NCBI RefSeq assembly: GCF_043099315.1
Contig: NZ_CP170746.1
Source of the DNA: Chlorogloeopsis fritschii
GTDB lineage: Bacteria; Cyanobacteriota; Cyanobacteriia; Cyanobacteriales; Nostocaceae
Reading direction: 5' to 3' (one strand)
Length of the DNA stretch: 64,000 bases
The notes beneath the pieces are model-generated. The model ran no database searches and was not told the DNA's origin. It saw only the letters and a list, made by a program, of their open reading frames with translations. Of this stretch, positions 24,829-34,663 are shown piece by piece (positions within the stretch are counted from its first letter, which is position 1; each line of letters opens with the position of its first letter). Made by a program: the position numbers and the translations under genes.

Positions 24829-25956
24829 TTACATTTTTGAACGCAGTTTTGGTAAACGAACCTGTTCGTTTTGTTGTTGCTTGTTCTTAAAGTCATCAAA
24901 GAGCGTGACTTTTCCATTTTGAGCCAACCGTTCTGCCACAATTTGTCGATAAACAGCTTCATAGCCATCTACCATTTTTTGGACGCTGAAATTGTTCTCA
25001 ACGTGCTCTCGGCAAGCATAACGATCAAGTTCAGTTACTTTGCCCACAGCACTAACACATTCTTCAATACTATTACAAATGAAGCCCGTTTTACCGTGGA
25101 CAATTACTTCTGGAACAGAGCCAAAATTCATGGCGATAACTGGCGTTCCTGCTGCCATTGACTCTACCATCACTAACCCAAACGGTTCTCGCCAAGTGAT
25201 AGTAAATAAAGTTGCTACCGCACCTCCCATCAGAGCGTTTTTCTGAACATGATTTGCTTCACCCAAGTACTGAATTTGCTCCCCATCAATGAAAGGCTTA
25301 ACTTCCCGCTCGAAATACTCCACATCAACAACATCCACCTTACCTGCCATCTTTAAACGCCAACCAGCTTGTTTGGCTATTTGTATTGCTATGTGCGTTC
25401 CTTTCTCCGGTGAAATTCGACCTAAAAATGCTAAGTAAGGTGATTCTTCTGGTTGGGGATGAAATTTATGGCTGCTGACATCAATGCCATTATAGACAGT
25501 TGCTGCATAATTCAACCCTAATCTTGGCTCGCGCTGTGCATTAGAAATACTTACGTAGGGCTGAGATTTGGCATATTGAAACATCTTTTCGTTGTCGGGT
25601 GTAAAAATACCGTGCAACGTAGTAATCGTGGGTGTTTTTACTAATTTTGTATAAGGTAGTGCACTACAACCCATATGTGAGTGAATAACATCAAACTCTT
25701 CTGCCCGCTCAAACACCCAAGCAAGTTGCAACATTTCATATATGTTGCCCTCTTTGACTGTAGAATCTAGTCTTAAGGCACGAGGATGAACTGATTGAAG
25801 CTTGGCTAAAGTAATAGAGTCTCCTGATGCAAATAGCGTGACTTCATGTCCACGTCGGACTAGTTCATCGGTTAGTAACCCCACTACTAGTTCTGTACCG
25901 CCATAGCCTGGAGGTGGAACTCTCTCCCAGAGTGGGGCAATCTGAGCAATTCGCAT
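24829..25956 (-). CDS. Glycosyltransferase family 4 protein
   Basis: A 375-residue GT-B glycosyltransferase of family 4. The N-terminal domain opens with MRIAQIAPLWERVPPPGYGG, the glycine-rich acceptor-side loop. The C-terminal donor domain has FLGRISPEKGTHIAIQIAK and the nucleotide-sugar motif EPFGLVMVESMAAGTPVIA with the two glutamates eight residues apart. Members transfer sugars from UDP- or GDP-sugars to glycans or lipids; the substrate cannot be told from sequence. It stands alone, with a 1-kb spacer upstream. Confidence 0.9.
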   Translation of the reverse strand: MRIAQIAPLWERVPPPGYGGTELVVGLLTDELVRRGHEVTLFASGDSITLAKLQSVHPRALRLDSTVKEGNIYEMLQLAWVFERAEEFDVIHSHMGCSALPYTKLVKTPTITTLHGIFTPDNEKMFQYAKSQPYVSISNAQREPRLGLNYAATVYNGIDVSSHKFHPQPEESPYLAFLGRISPEKGTHIAIQIAKQAGWRLKMAGKVDVVDVEYFEREVKPFIDGEQIQYLGEANHVQKNALMGGAVATLFTITWREPFGLVMVESMAAGTPVIAMNFGSVPEVIVHGKTGFICNSIEECVSAVGKVTELDRYACREHVENNFSVQKMVDGYEAVYRQIVAERLAQNGKVTLFDDFKNKQQQNEQVRLPKLRSKM

Positions 25957-26700
25957 AAAAGACTCCTGAAAATGTAAGATTAGAATTAAAATCAGCTTAT
26001 TTTGTTCTAAAAAGTGCTTTGAAGCGACTCACTATTCATGAGAGCTTAATTAGAACACCTTTTTGAACTGGGAATAATACAAACTTTATAGTTTCTCTAA
26101 GAAAAATTTTGTCTACCGAAGGTGGGGAAATCATATCTTCCAAGAGAAAAAATTTATTTTAATTAACTTAATTTTGCTAATTCTTTATACTTTATATTTC
26201 TTAGGGAAGATGACAAATTCTTTTAGCTTACAATACGCATTTGTAATAGTTTATGGTTAGAATAGATTAACTTCAATGTTACTATATTTCTCAAATACAA
26301 GTACAAAGTAAGAACAAGTAACATACATCTGAGTCTTAGTCTTAGAATTGATTGATGAGATTTTCGTTACGCTTGCGCTTGATGCTAACACTCAAAAAAT
26401 TGCCCTTACGTATATTTGCAATTTGACTACAGCAATCGCTCTTTCCACCCTGCAAAAGATAGGTGAAATCGTTAGAATATAAATAACTAGCACTTGCGAG
26501 GCGAGTGACAAGCCAATAAAAATGGTTAACGCCGCTGCAATTACTGCTGCTAGGGTAAAAGACTTTGACAATTGATTGGGAATGGGAATAGCCTTTGCTT
26601 ACTTATAAGCAAGAAGGTTAGTAATAAGACGACAAGGTACGTCTTATCTTTTAATCCCTTGAACCTCAACTTGCTCATTCAAAATCGATTCTTATAATAC
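25957..26700. other. AT-rich spacer upstream of the glycosyltransferase
   Basis: This stretch is AT-rich with no convincing gene. It should contain the glycosyltransferase promoter near its left end. A short inverted repeat, ATAAGACG/CGTCTTAT, occurs around 26623-26647. Nothing else stands out before the small frame at 26706. Confidence 0.4.
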
Positions 26701-26705
26701 GCCTA

Positions 26706-26806
26706 TGAACCGGATCACAAATTTATTTCAAAACAAAGCTATTGCCTGGATCAGCGTTTTTCTCATACTCGTGGCTTATTGGACTATAGTCAATATAGCC
26801 ATGTAA
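26706..26806 (+). other. Possible small membrane-protein gene, broken by one base
   Basis: From ATG 26706 the frame reads MNRITNLFQNKAIAWISVF and then meets a stop at 26787-26789. If the run of four T at 26758-26761 had five, the frame would continue as LILVAYWTIVNIAM to a stop at 26804-26806. That would be a 33-residue single-span membrane peptide with a basic N-terminus. A Rho-independent terminator follows 47 bp later, which supports a real short transcript. It could instead be a non-coding RNA. Confidence 0.35.
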
Positions 26807-26852
26807 TTAAAAGAGAACAGGGCTGGGGTAACAGATAAATTGAAACTATAAG

Positions 26853-26894
26853 CTGGGTTTTCTTTTTAGGAAAGCCCAGTATTTTTATTTTTTA
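26853..26894 (+). terminator. Rho-independent terminator
   Basis: The stem CTGGGTTTTC against GAAAGCCCAG (one G-T pair) with a 7-nt loop is followed by a T-rich tract. No annotated gene ends just before it except the small frame at 26706, so it marks the end of a short transcript in this spacer. Confidence 0.7.
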
Positions 26895-27017
26895 AAGGGG
26901 AACAGAGGATTTCTTCGCACTTTGCGTTTTCGGAGGCTAGAGATTTGGTAGTTTTAAGATACACATACAAGTAAAATACAATTTATATCTTTATTTAACT
27001 TACTTTCTAAAAAAATT

Positions 27018-27428
27018 ATGATTTTTGCAGGTAAACGACCAAATAGTTTAGGTGTTCGTGATGGTAAATTGGCATCTTGCCCTAAATCACCTAACTGTGT
27101 TTCCAGTCAGAGTACAGATGCAGTTCACAAGATTACTCCCTTAACATACACTTCTACTCCAGAGCAAGCACTAGCAGATATCAAAAGTGTAATTCAGTCT
27201 TTACCACGAACAAAAATCATCACCGAAAGCAATGACTATTTATATGCAGAATTTAAGAGCGCTTTGATGGGATTTGTGGATGATGTAGAGTTTTATGTAG
27301 ACCGCAATGCCAATGTTATTCATGTTCGTTCTGCTTCGCGTTTAGGTCAAAGTGATTTGGGTGTGAATCGTCAACGTGTAGAGACAATTAGAACAAAGTT
27401 AAACGAGATCCAACAAAACCGTCGTTAG
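27018..27428 (+). CDS. DUF1499 family protein
   Basis: A 136-residue protein with the DUF1499 hallmarks: CPKSPNCVSSQS at the start of the domain, then a strand-rich core with DYLYAEFKSALMGFVDDVEFYVD and HVRSASRLGQSDLGVNRQR. No signal peptide is visible in this copy. The family occurs in bacteria and chloroplasts; its function is unknown. It precedes the FAD-disulfide oxidoreductase gene by 66 bp and may be in one transcript with it. Confidence 0.85.
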   Translation: MIFAGKRPNSLGVRDGKLASCPKSPNCVSSQSTDAVHKITPLTYTSTPEQALADIKSVIQSLPRTKIITESNDYLYAEFKSALMGFVDDVEFYVDRNANVIHVRSASRLGQSDLGVNRQRVETIRTKLNEIQQNRR

Positions 27429-27494
27429 CTAGAGGAGAAGATATGCCTGAGGCTATAGCATATTTGAGTTGTTGTCTTGTAAAAATCACAAGTT

Positions 27495-29042
27495 ATGAGT
27501 CAGGCAGTAATCCCACCCATAACTGTTCCACCGATGGATCGGTATAACCAAGAGTTAATTGAAAATCTCCACCCTCCAGATTGGGTTAACCCAGAACCTG
27601 CCTCTTGCTATAACTTGGTGGTAATTGGTGCGGGTACTGCTGGATTGGTAACGGCGGCGGGTGCAGCTTTGTTAGGTGCTAAAGTGGCTTTGGTGGAAAA
27701 GCACCTGATGGGTGGTGATTGCACAAACGTAGGTTGCGTGCCATCAAAAACAATGATTCGCTCGGCGCGTGTGGTTGCAGATGTTAAGTACGCTGAAAAA
27801 TTCGGCATTGGCACTCCTTCCCACACGAATGTTGACTTTCCGGCGGTGATGGAACGATTGCGACGCATACGCGCAGAAATTAGCCCTAATGATTCTGCCA
27901 AGCGATTTCAGCAAGAGTTTGGAGTAGATGTATTTTTTGGTCAAGCATATTTTTCGAGTCCTAACACCGTAGAAGTAGCACAGCAAACTTTGCGCTTCAA
28001 AAAGGCAGTAATTGCTACTGGTTCATATCCTCAAAAACTATCAATAGAAGGTTTGGAAGATACAGGTTATTTAACTAACGAAACCGTATTTTCCCTAACA
28101 ATACGACCAAATCGCCTGGCTATAATCGGTGGAGGCTATATTGGTTGTGAATTAGCTCAAACGTTTTGTCGCTTAGGTTCACAAGTTATTTTGTTGCAAA
28201 GAGGCTCTCGTTTACTAACTCGCGAAGATGCAGATGCAGCAGCAATTATCCAAAAAACATTTGTCAGTGAAGGCATTCAGTTGATTCTGGAATCCAATAT
28301 CAAACGCGTAGAACGTCAGGATACAGAAAAAATCATTTACTACGAAGTAAACGGGCAGCAAGAGAAACTTGTAGTAGATGACATTCTTGTGAGTGTTGGG
28401 CGATCGCCTAATGTTGAAGATTTGAATTTAGAGATTGTGGGTGTCAAATTTGACCAAAAACAGGGAGTAATTATTAACGATTACCTCCAGACAACTAATT
28501 CTCGTATCTACGCAGTGGGAGATGTTTGCATGAAGTGGAAATACACCCACGCTGCGGATGCGGCAGCACGAATTGTAGTCCAGAATTCGCTCTTTTCTAT
28601 TTTGGGACTGGGACGAAAAAAACTGAGTTCACTAACCATGCCTTGGTGTACTTACACCGATCCGGAGATTGCCCACGTTGGCATATATCCCCACGAAGCC
28701 GAGAAAAAAGGCGTCGAAATTGATACATTGTATGTTCCCCTCAATACCGTAGACAGAGCAATTATCGATGGTGAAGCGGAGGGATTTGTCAAAATTCATG
28801 TCAAAAAAGGCACCGACAAAATTTTAGGAACAACAATAGTGGCACGTCATGCCGGAGAGATGATTAACGAAATTACTTTGGCAATGACGAATAATTTGGG
28901 ATTAGGAGCGATCGCTAAAACAATTCACCCCTACCCCACCCAAGCAGAAGCGATCCGCAAAGCCGCCGATGCTTACAACCGTAACCGTTTGACTCCTGGG
29001 GTGAAAAAATTAACTTCTACCTGGCTAGCGTGGAGGCGTTAA
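27495..29042 (+). CDS. FAD-dependent pyridine nucleotide-disulfide oxidoreductase (MerA-like)
   Basis: A 515-residue flavoprotein of the class I disulfide oxidoreductases. FAD binding is seen as VVIGAGTAGLVTAAGAALLGAKVALVE split around residue 40; the redox pair is GGDCTNVGCVPSK. NAD(P) binding is AIIGGGYIGCELAQTFCRLG, the second FAD motif is NSRIYAVGDVC, and the dimer-interface active-site histidine lies in TIHPYPTQAEA. Many cyanobacterial relatives are annotated as mercuric reductase. There is no N-terminal HMA domain, no C-terminal vicinal cysteine pair and no mer gene here, so that name is not supported. It may be a dihydrolipoamide dehydrogenase-like or quinone-type reductase. Confidence 0.85.
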   Translation: MSQAVIPPITVPPMDRYNQELIENLHPPDWVNPEPASCYNLVVIGAGTAGLVTAAGAALLGAKVALVEKHLMGGDCTNVGCVPSKTMIRSARVVADVKYAEKFGIGTPSHTNVDFPAVMERLRRIRAEISPNDSAKRFQQEFGVDVFFGQAYFSSPNTVEVAQQTLRFKKAVIATGSYPQKLSIEGLEDTGYLTNETVFSLTIRPNRLAIIGGGYIGCELAQTFCRLGSQVILLQRGSRLLTREDADAAAIIQKTFVSEGIQLILESNIKRVERQDTEKIIYYEVNGQQEKLVVDDILVSVGRSPNVEDLNLEIVGVKFDQKQGVIINDYLQTTNSRIYAVGDVCMKWKYTHAADAAARIVVQNSLFSILGLGRKKLSSLTMPWCTYTDPEIAHVGIYPHEAEKKGVEIDTLYVPLNTVDRAIIDGEAEGFVKIHVKKGTDKILGTTIVARHAGEMINEITLAMTNNLGLGAIAKTIHPYPTQAEAIRKAADAYNRNRLTPGVKKLTSTWLAWRR

Positions 29043-29056
29043 AGCTACAAATGTCC

Positions 29057-29965
29057 TCAATTCGAGAGGGCGACATCAGAGATGTTTCCATTTTGCTTGC
29101 GGATGTTTTCCTTGACTGCTTGCCAATCGATGCGGTCAAGCACACCTGCATCGGTTGCCAATTCGCGAATCATAGCACGAGGATCTTTGCCGTGATTATA
29201 AAGATTATAAACGTCGGGGTAACTTGCCATCCAAATGCGATCGCCTTCGACTGCTAGCTTGATTGGTTGATAATAGATGTAGACAGGGGTTCCTACTTCT
29301 ACTCGTTCGTAAAGATCCTCGACGTCTGATTTTAGCATTCGCACGCAGCCATGAGACTCGTAATCCTTAATTGAGGCTGGATCGATAGTGCCGTGAAAAC
29401 CGTAACTTCCATTGCTAAACCCAATCCATCGTGTGCCAAGGGGGTTATTTGGGCCGGGTGGAACTTGTTGTTTAACCTCCAAACCCTTGCGTGCCATTTC
29501 TTGCTGGATTGATTGAGGAACGTACCAAGTCGGGTTTTTTGCCATACGAACAACTTTAGTATGCCCCAGAGGAACTTGCCAATTGCTGCGGGAAACCCCG
29601 ACAGGATAGCTTTTGACGATTTGTCCATCGCGGACTAGGTATACATGAGCTTCTGGCACATTTAGAACAATACCATTTAGGCGATCGCTAAACTTTGGCT
29701 CAATGCGCCTTTGATCGATGCGAAGCTTTCCGGAACTCAGTTTCTCGATCCGACTAGTAGGTTGACCATAGTAGCTAGCAAGCAAGTCAATACTCATACC
29801 CTTGGGGTTGGAGATTTGATTTACTCCCCCAACCAAACGGCCTGGCAACAAAGGTGCAAGAGTTTGCCCCTTTTGATCTGTTGTAGCTAACGAAGGTGTT
29901 GGGCGAAAACTCCAGGCAGTCAAAGCAGCCATTGTAATGGCAAGTAATTTTGTGAAATTAGTCAT
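29057..29965 (-). CDS. L,D-transpeptidase (YkuD domain)
   Basis: A 302-residue exported protein. A signal peptide is seen at the N-terminus (KLLAITMAALTAWSFRPTPS, cleavage likely after LA near residue 28). The YkuD domain carries the catalytic motif SHGCVRML, with GFHGTIDPASI about 20 residues earlier supplying the conserved histidine. Such enzymes form 3-3 peptidoglycan cross-links or anchor proteins to the wall in the periplasm. An N-terminal segment (QISNPKGMSIDLLASYYG) is LysM-like in tone but not certain. It converges with the oxidoreductase gene, with 14 bp between stops. Confidence 0.9.
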   Translation of the reverse strand: MTNFTKLLAITMAALTAWSFRPTPSLATTDQKGQTLAPLLPGRLVGGVNQISNPKGMSIDLLASYYGQPTSRIEKLSSGKLRIDQRRIEPKFSDRLNGIVLNVPEAHVYLVRDGQIVKSYPVGVSRSNWQVPLGHTKVVRMAKNPTWYVPQSIQQEMARKGLEVKQQVPPGPNNPLGTRWIGFSNGSYGFHGTIDPASIKDYESHGCVRMLKSDVEDLYERVEVGTPVYIYYQPIKLAVEGDRIWMASYPDVYNLYNHGKDPRAMIRELATDAGVLDRIDWQAVKENIRKQNGNISDVALSN

Positions 29966-30070
29966 TGGTCATTGGTCATTGGTCATTAGGTGCAGACGCG
30001 AGGAACATCGCGCCTGTAGAATTAGTGGTTAGTTGTAAAAATGAATAACCACTAACTAAAAGACACGGAA

Positions 30071-31201
30071 TTACGACTTCCCTGACGGATCGGCAGCGTG
30101 AACTAAATCTGGCTGTTCTTCAATTGGCGGACGCTGAATAACCTGTTCACCAGTAGGTCTTGTTTGTTCTCTAAATTCATGTAGCTGCACGGGCTTACCT
30201 GTTTGTGCTGATGCATTAATTGCACGGATAATGCGAACATCAGCCAACCCTTCTTCACCAGATGGTTCTGGATCTTTACCAGTTAATACGCAATCTGAGA
30301 AGTAGACGATTTCGGCGGCGAATTGATCTCCGGCGGGAAAAGATTGTTCTTGCGTCTCGTTATTAATAGTAATTTGTTGCTTCAGTTCTCCTTGATAGGA
30401 GTATGCCGAATCCATCCGCAAGTCGCCTTTGGTTCCCAATACTTGCAAAGTAGAAACTGGTGCAACGCCAAAGCTAGAAGTAAAAGTTGCCAGCTTATCA
30501 CCAGGAAAACGTAGAATAGCGCTGGTCATTTCGTCAGCTTCCTCGAAGCGCTCTTCACCGTTCTTGCCACAGAAAGCAACGACTTCTGTTGGTTCATCTT
30601 GAAACAGATAACGAGCGGCATTGATACAGTAGATGCCCATATCGTAAACTGTTCCACCACCATTGGAAATTGGTTCTAACCTGACGTTACCTTCAGCAAC
30701 CTTCTGAGAAAATGCAGAGTTAAAAATGCGGGGTTCGCCAATTTTCCCTGATTTGAGAATTTCCACTGCCTGCATATTTGCCTTGTCAAAATGCAAGCGA
30801 TAGGCAATCATTAGTTTGACATTATTATCTTTGGCAGCACGAATCATCTGTTCACATTCTTGTTCTGTTACTGCCATTGGCTTTTCACAAAGTATATGCA
30901 CTCCAGCATTCGCTGCTTTTACAGTGTATTCACAATGTAGATGATTGGGCAGAGCAATATACACTGCATCAACTGCACCACTTCTTAAAAAGGCTTCGTA
31001 TTCTTCATAGGTGAAAGCAGGAACTCCATACTTTTCGCTCAGTTCCTTGCGCTTGACTTCATCTTCAGAAAACAATGCTACTAATTCAGAGTTTTCAGTA
31101 TGGGCAAAGGCTGGTAGAACTGTTTCTTGGGCAATCCAACCTAGCCCAATGACAGCATAACGAACTTTGCTCTTACTGTTAGTTTGGTGTGCGTTTGTCA
31201 T
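30071..31201 (-). CDS. Gfo/Idh/MocA family NAD(P)-dependent oxidoreductase
   Basis: A 376-residue dehydrogenase resembling glucose-fructose oxidoreductases. The Rossmann motif is VRYAVIGLGWIAQETVLPAF. The catalytic lysine is in HILCEKPMAVTEQE (the EKP signature), and a tyrosine/histidine-containing segment GGTVYDMGIYCINAARYLF follows. Substrates are sugars or sugar derivatives and the cofactor is often tightly bound NADP. There is no twin-arginine signal. It lies 75 bp downstream of transketolase on the same strand, so the two may be co-transcribed, which suits a carbohydrate role. Confidence 0.88.
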   Translation of the reverse strand: MTNAHQTNSKSKVRYAVIGLGWIAQETVLPAFAHTENSELVALFSEDEVKRKELSEKYGVPAFTYEEYEAFLRSGAVDAVYIALPNHLHCEYTVKAANAGVHILCEKPMAVTEQECEQMIRAAKDNNVKLMIAYRLHFDKANMQAVEILKSGKIGEPRIFNSAFSQKVAEGNVRLEPISNGGGTVYDMGIYCINAARYLFQDEPTEVVAFCGKNGEERFEEADEMTSAILRFPGDKLATFTSSFGVAPVSTLQVLGTKGDLRMDSAYSYQGELKQQITINNETQEQSFPAGDQFAAEIVYFSDCVLTGKDPEPSGEEGLADVRIIRAINASAQTGKPVQLHEFREQTRPTGEQVIQRPPIEEQPDLVHAADPSGKS

Positions 31202-31276
31202 TCTTTTATCTCCAGATGCAAAATTTACGCTTATATATTTGCTAGAAAATAGAGGAACTTATTTTCTGCCCTACCT

Positions 31277-33172
31277 TCAAGCAGATGCTCCTACTGGTTG
31301 TTTGAGTAAAGATTTTGCAGCAGCAATAATTGCATCTGCATCTATCTTGGCGGCGTGTAGTAATTCTTCTGGCGTACCCGATCCTGGCATTTCCCGTACT
31401 GCCAGGTGAATAACTTGTAACTTTGGCCCCCCATAAGTAGGTGCAGTTTCAGTACCAGCAAAAGCTTCAAGCACTGCTGCACCCAACCCGCCTTCACTCC
31501 AGTGGTCTTCGACTACAATTAAGTTACCGTTGGTATCGCTAACTGCTTGGTAAAGAGTTTGTGCATCAATCGGTTTGACTGAGTAGAGGTCAATCACACG
31601 TATAGAAATGCCCTGATTGTTAAGTTCTTCATACGCTTTAAGAGCTTCGTGTAAAGTTACACCTGCCCCAATCACTGTTACTTGATCGCGATTAGAACTG
31701 CGGATGACTTTACAACCTCCAATTGGAAATTCCTCGTCAGGACTATAAATCACTGGGGTTTTCATTCGGGTTGTTCGCAGGTAGACAATACCTTCACAGT
31801 CAGCCATTTGAGCTACCAATTTAGCTGTCTGGTTACCATCGCAAGGATAAAGGACGGTGCTACTCCATACCGATCGCAAGGATGCAATATCTTCCAATCC
31901 CATCTGAGAGGGGCCATCCTCACCAATAGATACCCCCGCATGGGAACCCACTAGTTTGATGTTGGCACGAGAGACGGCTGCCATGCGGATAAAATCGTAA
32001 GCACGGGTGAAGAAGGCTGCAAAGGTAGAAGCAAAAGGCTTATATTTCCGTACTTGTAAGCCTACTGCCGTCGCTACCATCTGCTGTTCGGCAATATACA
32101 TCTCAAAATAGCGGTCTGGATAAGCTTCAGCAAAGTCTTCAGCGTAAGTGGAATTACTGACTTCGGCATCAACAACGATTACATCCGGTCTAGCTGCTCC
32201 CAGTGCTTTGAGTGCTTCGCCGTAGGCTTTGCGGGTGGCAATGGAATTACCTTGTTTGTAAGTTGGCAGTTGCAAAGCTTCCAATTTCCCTATAGAAGCT
32301 GGTTTGGTTTGGGGATCGGGTTTTTCTACTTCAATGATGATATGACGTTCACCACCAAGTTCGGCGATCGCTTTTTTGGCTTCCTCTTCTGGTAGTGCTT
32401 TACCGTGCCAACCACCAATATCCTCAAAAGCTTTTACTCCTTTGCCTTTGATAGTTCGCGCTACAATTGCCGTTGGGGAGTCAGTGTTACTTATCGCTTC
32501 AGTATAAGCTTCGTCAATTTCTGTTAAATTGTGTCCGTCAATTTCGATTGCATTCCAACCAAAAGCTTTAGCGCGATCGCAATATGCTTGAGTATTCCAC
32601 CCCAACATTGTTTGTCCGCGTTGCCCCAGGCGGTTAACATCAATAATGGCAACTAAATTTGGTAGCTTGTAGTGTCCTGCCAGTTCAAAAGCTTCCCAAA
32701 CTGAACCCTCTGACATTTCGCTATCGCCCAGCAGCACCCAAATGCGGTAGGATAACTGGTCAAGATACTCCCCAGCTAAACCCATACCAACACCTGTAGG
32801 TAATCCTTGACCGAGGGAACCAGTTGCCACATCCACCCAAGGTAAGACGGGCACGGGATGTCCTTGTAAAGGACTGCCAAACTGACGCAGTGACATTAAC
32901 TCTGCATCAGAAATAGCTCCTGCGGCTTTGTATAAAGCGTATAGTAAAGGTGAAGCATGGCCTTTAGAAAAAATCAGGCGATCGTTATTGGCATCATCGG
33001 GATTGCCGAAGTCGTAGCGGAGATAATTAGACAACAGCACTGCCATTAAGTCAGCAGCAGACATCGAAGAAGTCGGATGTCCTGAACCAGCGGCAGTTGT
33101 GGCGCGAATACTATCTATACGAAGTTGCTGCGCCAGTTCATGCCATGCTTGCAGTTGTTCAGCGGTAGCCAT
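31277..33172 (-). CDS. tkt: Transketolase, animal/actinobacterial-like type
   Basis: A 631-residue thiamine-diphosphate enzyme that moves two-carbon ketol units between sugar phosphates. The TPP/metal site reads LLGDSEMSEGSVWEAFELAG followed 20 residues later by IIDVNRLGQ. The usual GDG is GDS here. The start (QLRIDSIRATTAAGSGHPTS) and QGHPVPVLPWVDVATGSLGQ are characteristic of the shorter form found in animals and some bacteria rather than the about 670-residue Calvin-cycle TktA. It is probably a second enzyme serving sugar catabolism. The pyrimidine domain and C-terminal domain are complete. Confidence 0.9.
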   Translation of the reverse strand: MATAEQLQAWHELAQQLRIDSIRATTAAGSGHPTSSMSAADLMAVLLSNYLRYDFGNPDDANNDRLIFSKGHASPLLYALYKAAGAISDAELMSLRQFGSPLQGHPVPVLPWVDVATGSLGQGLPTGVGMGLAGEYLDQLSYRIWVLLGDSEMSEGSVWEAFELAGHYKLPNLVAIIDVNRLGQRGQTMLGWNTQAYCDRAKAFGWNAIEIDGHNLTEIDEAYTEAISNTDSPTAIVARTIKGKGVKAFEDIGGWHGKALPEEEAKKAIAELGGERHIIIEVEKPDPQTKPASIGKLEALQLPTYKQGNSIATRKAYGEALKALGAARPDVIVVDAEVSNSTYAEDFAEAYPDRYFEMYIAEQQMVATAVGLQVRKYKPFASTFAAFFTRAYDFIRMAAVSRANIKLVGSHAGVSIGEDGPSQMGLEDIASLRSVWSSTVLYPCDGNQTAKLVAQMADCEGIVYLRTTRMKTPVIYSPDEEFPIGGCKVIRSSNRDQVTVIGAGVTLHEALKAYEELNNQGISIRVIDLYSVKPIDAQTLYQAVSDTNGNLIVVEDHWSEGGLGAAVLEAFAGTETAPTYGGPKLQVIHLAVREMPGSGTPEELLHAAKIDADAIIAAAKSLLKQPVGASA

Positions 33173-33770
33173 AACCGAATTTCCTTATTGAGGCACGAAG
33201 TATCCAAAGTCAAAACTAGCGCCAGTTATCCCCTAGCTAGGAAACTAGCGTCGATTAAACAAAACAAGTTGGTAAGTAAATGGACGTAAATAAACATAAT
33301 TATGAGGTTTATTATTAGTTAGTAGTTGTTAGTTGTTGTTTGTAACAACAGCTAATAAATTACTAATCATTAACCCCTAAAATTTGCCATGAGAGATAGG
33401 TTTATCAAAGCCTACCCGTCATAATTTTTTCTTAAAATAGCAGACTCTACTTTTGATAGATATCTTGCTTCTAAATTAAATACTAATAAACTTAACTCCA
33501 TCCTCCTAGCGACTGAGAAGATTATGATTGATAAAAAAGTTTTTTATTGTAAGCTTTAATATAGATAATTTACTTTTAAGTTAAAAATAATCTTATTTAA
33601 AACAGCATAAATTTAATCTTTTCGGAAAATCTTGATTTCAAAGCAGATCTGCTTCTAATTTAGAGCCTCGCTCTCCTAATCTATGTAAATATAGAGTTTT
33701 GGGCAGAGGAGACTCTTTTGTTTCATAATTTTGAAGTAGAAACAGCCAGTATTTGTGGTAATTCCACAAA
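33173..33770. other. AT-rich spacer
   Basis: This spacer between the transketolase start and a minus-strand hypothetical gene has a TTAGTTAGTAGTTGTTAG short-repeat patch near 33318. No open frame or structured element is convincing. The transketolase promoter must lie at its left edge. Confidence 0.4.
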
Positions 33771-34508
33771 TTATCGTCTGCGGGCAGCAATTGTGTAACT
33801 TGGACGCTGTGACGGTTCTCTTTGAGTTTTCACCAACCGCAATTCATGGTCTACATATAAATGCTCCAACACAGGAGTTGCCAAATATGTTTTTTCAAAT
33901 TTCTTAATAGTAGTTTTGTCTAGATTTTCTAATTTCAGTGCTTTTGGTAATCCTCCTGTTTGCAAAGCTTGCTTAATTTTTGAGTTAACTACATTTGTAA
34001 ACCAATCATCTGCATCATCAATAGTGAGAGGAATTTCTCTATTCCTAAAAGCCTGAAAAATACCTATATTTTGAATGCACCATTGATTATCGCAAACTGC
34101 ATATTTTTGCATGACCATGAAATCATAAGTAGGTAATTTTGAGGTCACGTTTTTCCAGAACGAAGACTGTTGCCCTGGTGCAAAACGAGCGATATTAGCG
34201 TACAAGCCATCATCGTGAAAAATTTGGTAAGACTGTTCGCGTATCCGCCCTGGTAAAATGTCATGAAAGGGTATGGTAGACCATACTGGAGTCCAAACCC
34301 CAAGTACAACTGGCAATTGGTCTTCAACTACAGGAAAAGGATTACGCTGCATCAATTCTTCAAAATACGGCTGTAATTCCTCTTGATAGAAATTGACTTT
34401 GGTCTTTAAGTTTTCTGCATCTCTGCCTTCAACCAGTTCCAATAGCTCATTTTTAAGTTCTTGTGTACTTAGGTAGCCAAATTTATTTCCAACTATAGTG
34501 CTAACCAT
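33771..34508 (-). CDS. Hypothetical protein, faintly fibrillin (PAP)-like
   Basis: A 245-residue soluble protein that I cannot assign firmly. The N-terminal helix pair (TQELKNELLELVEGRDAENL) followed by VLGVWTPVWSTIPFHDILPG and a strand-rich middle (FHDDGLYANIARFAPG) recall the lipid-binding PAP/fibrillin family of plastids and cyanobacteria, but the match is by impression only. No membrane segments or catalytic motif are seen. The C-terminus is basic (SQRPSYTIAARRR). Confidence 0.5.
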   Translation of the reverse strand: MVSTIVGNKFGYLSTQELKNELLELVEGRDAENLKTKVNFYQEELQPYFEELMQRNPFPVVEDQLPVVLGVWTPVWSTIPFHDILPGRIREQSYQIFHDDGLYANIARFAPGQQSSFWKNVTSKLPTYDFMVMQKYAVCDNQWCIQNIGIFQAFRNREIPLTIDDADDWFTNVVNSKIKQALQTGGLPKALKLENLDKTTIKKFEKTYLATPVLEHLYVDHELRLVKTQREPSQRPSYTIAARRR

Positions 34509-34663
34509 TTTTAATTACACTCCATAAATAACTATTAATATCTAAAGTCAATTCTTGGTAACGTTAACCCTGACAAATAAAATAATTATGAGGCTTGCTT
34601 CCCCATACATATAAATTCAAATTTAATAATTGAAGCAAACCTCATGACACATAAATGTAGATA

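Noticed and set aside
27495..29042. Mercuric reductase
   Set aside because: There is no HMA domain, no C-terminal cysteine pair and no mer regulator or transporter nearby, so only the general oxidoreductase call is kept.
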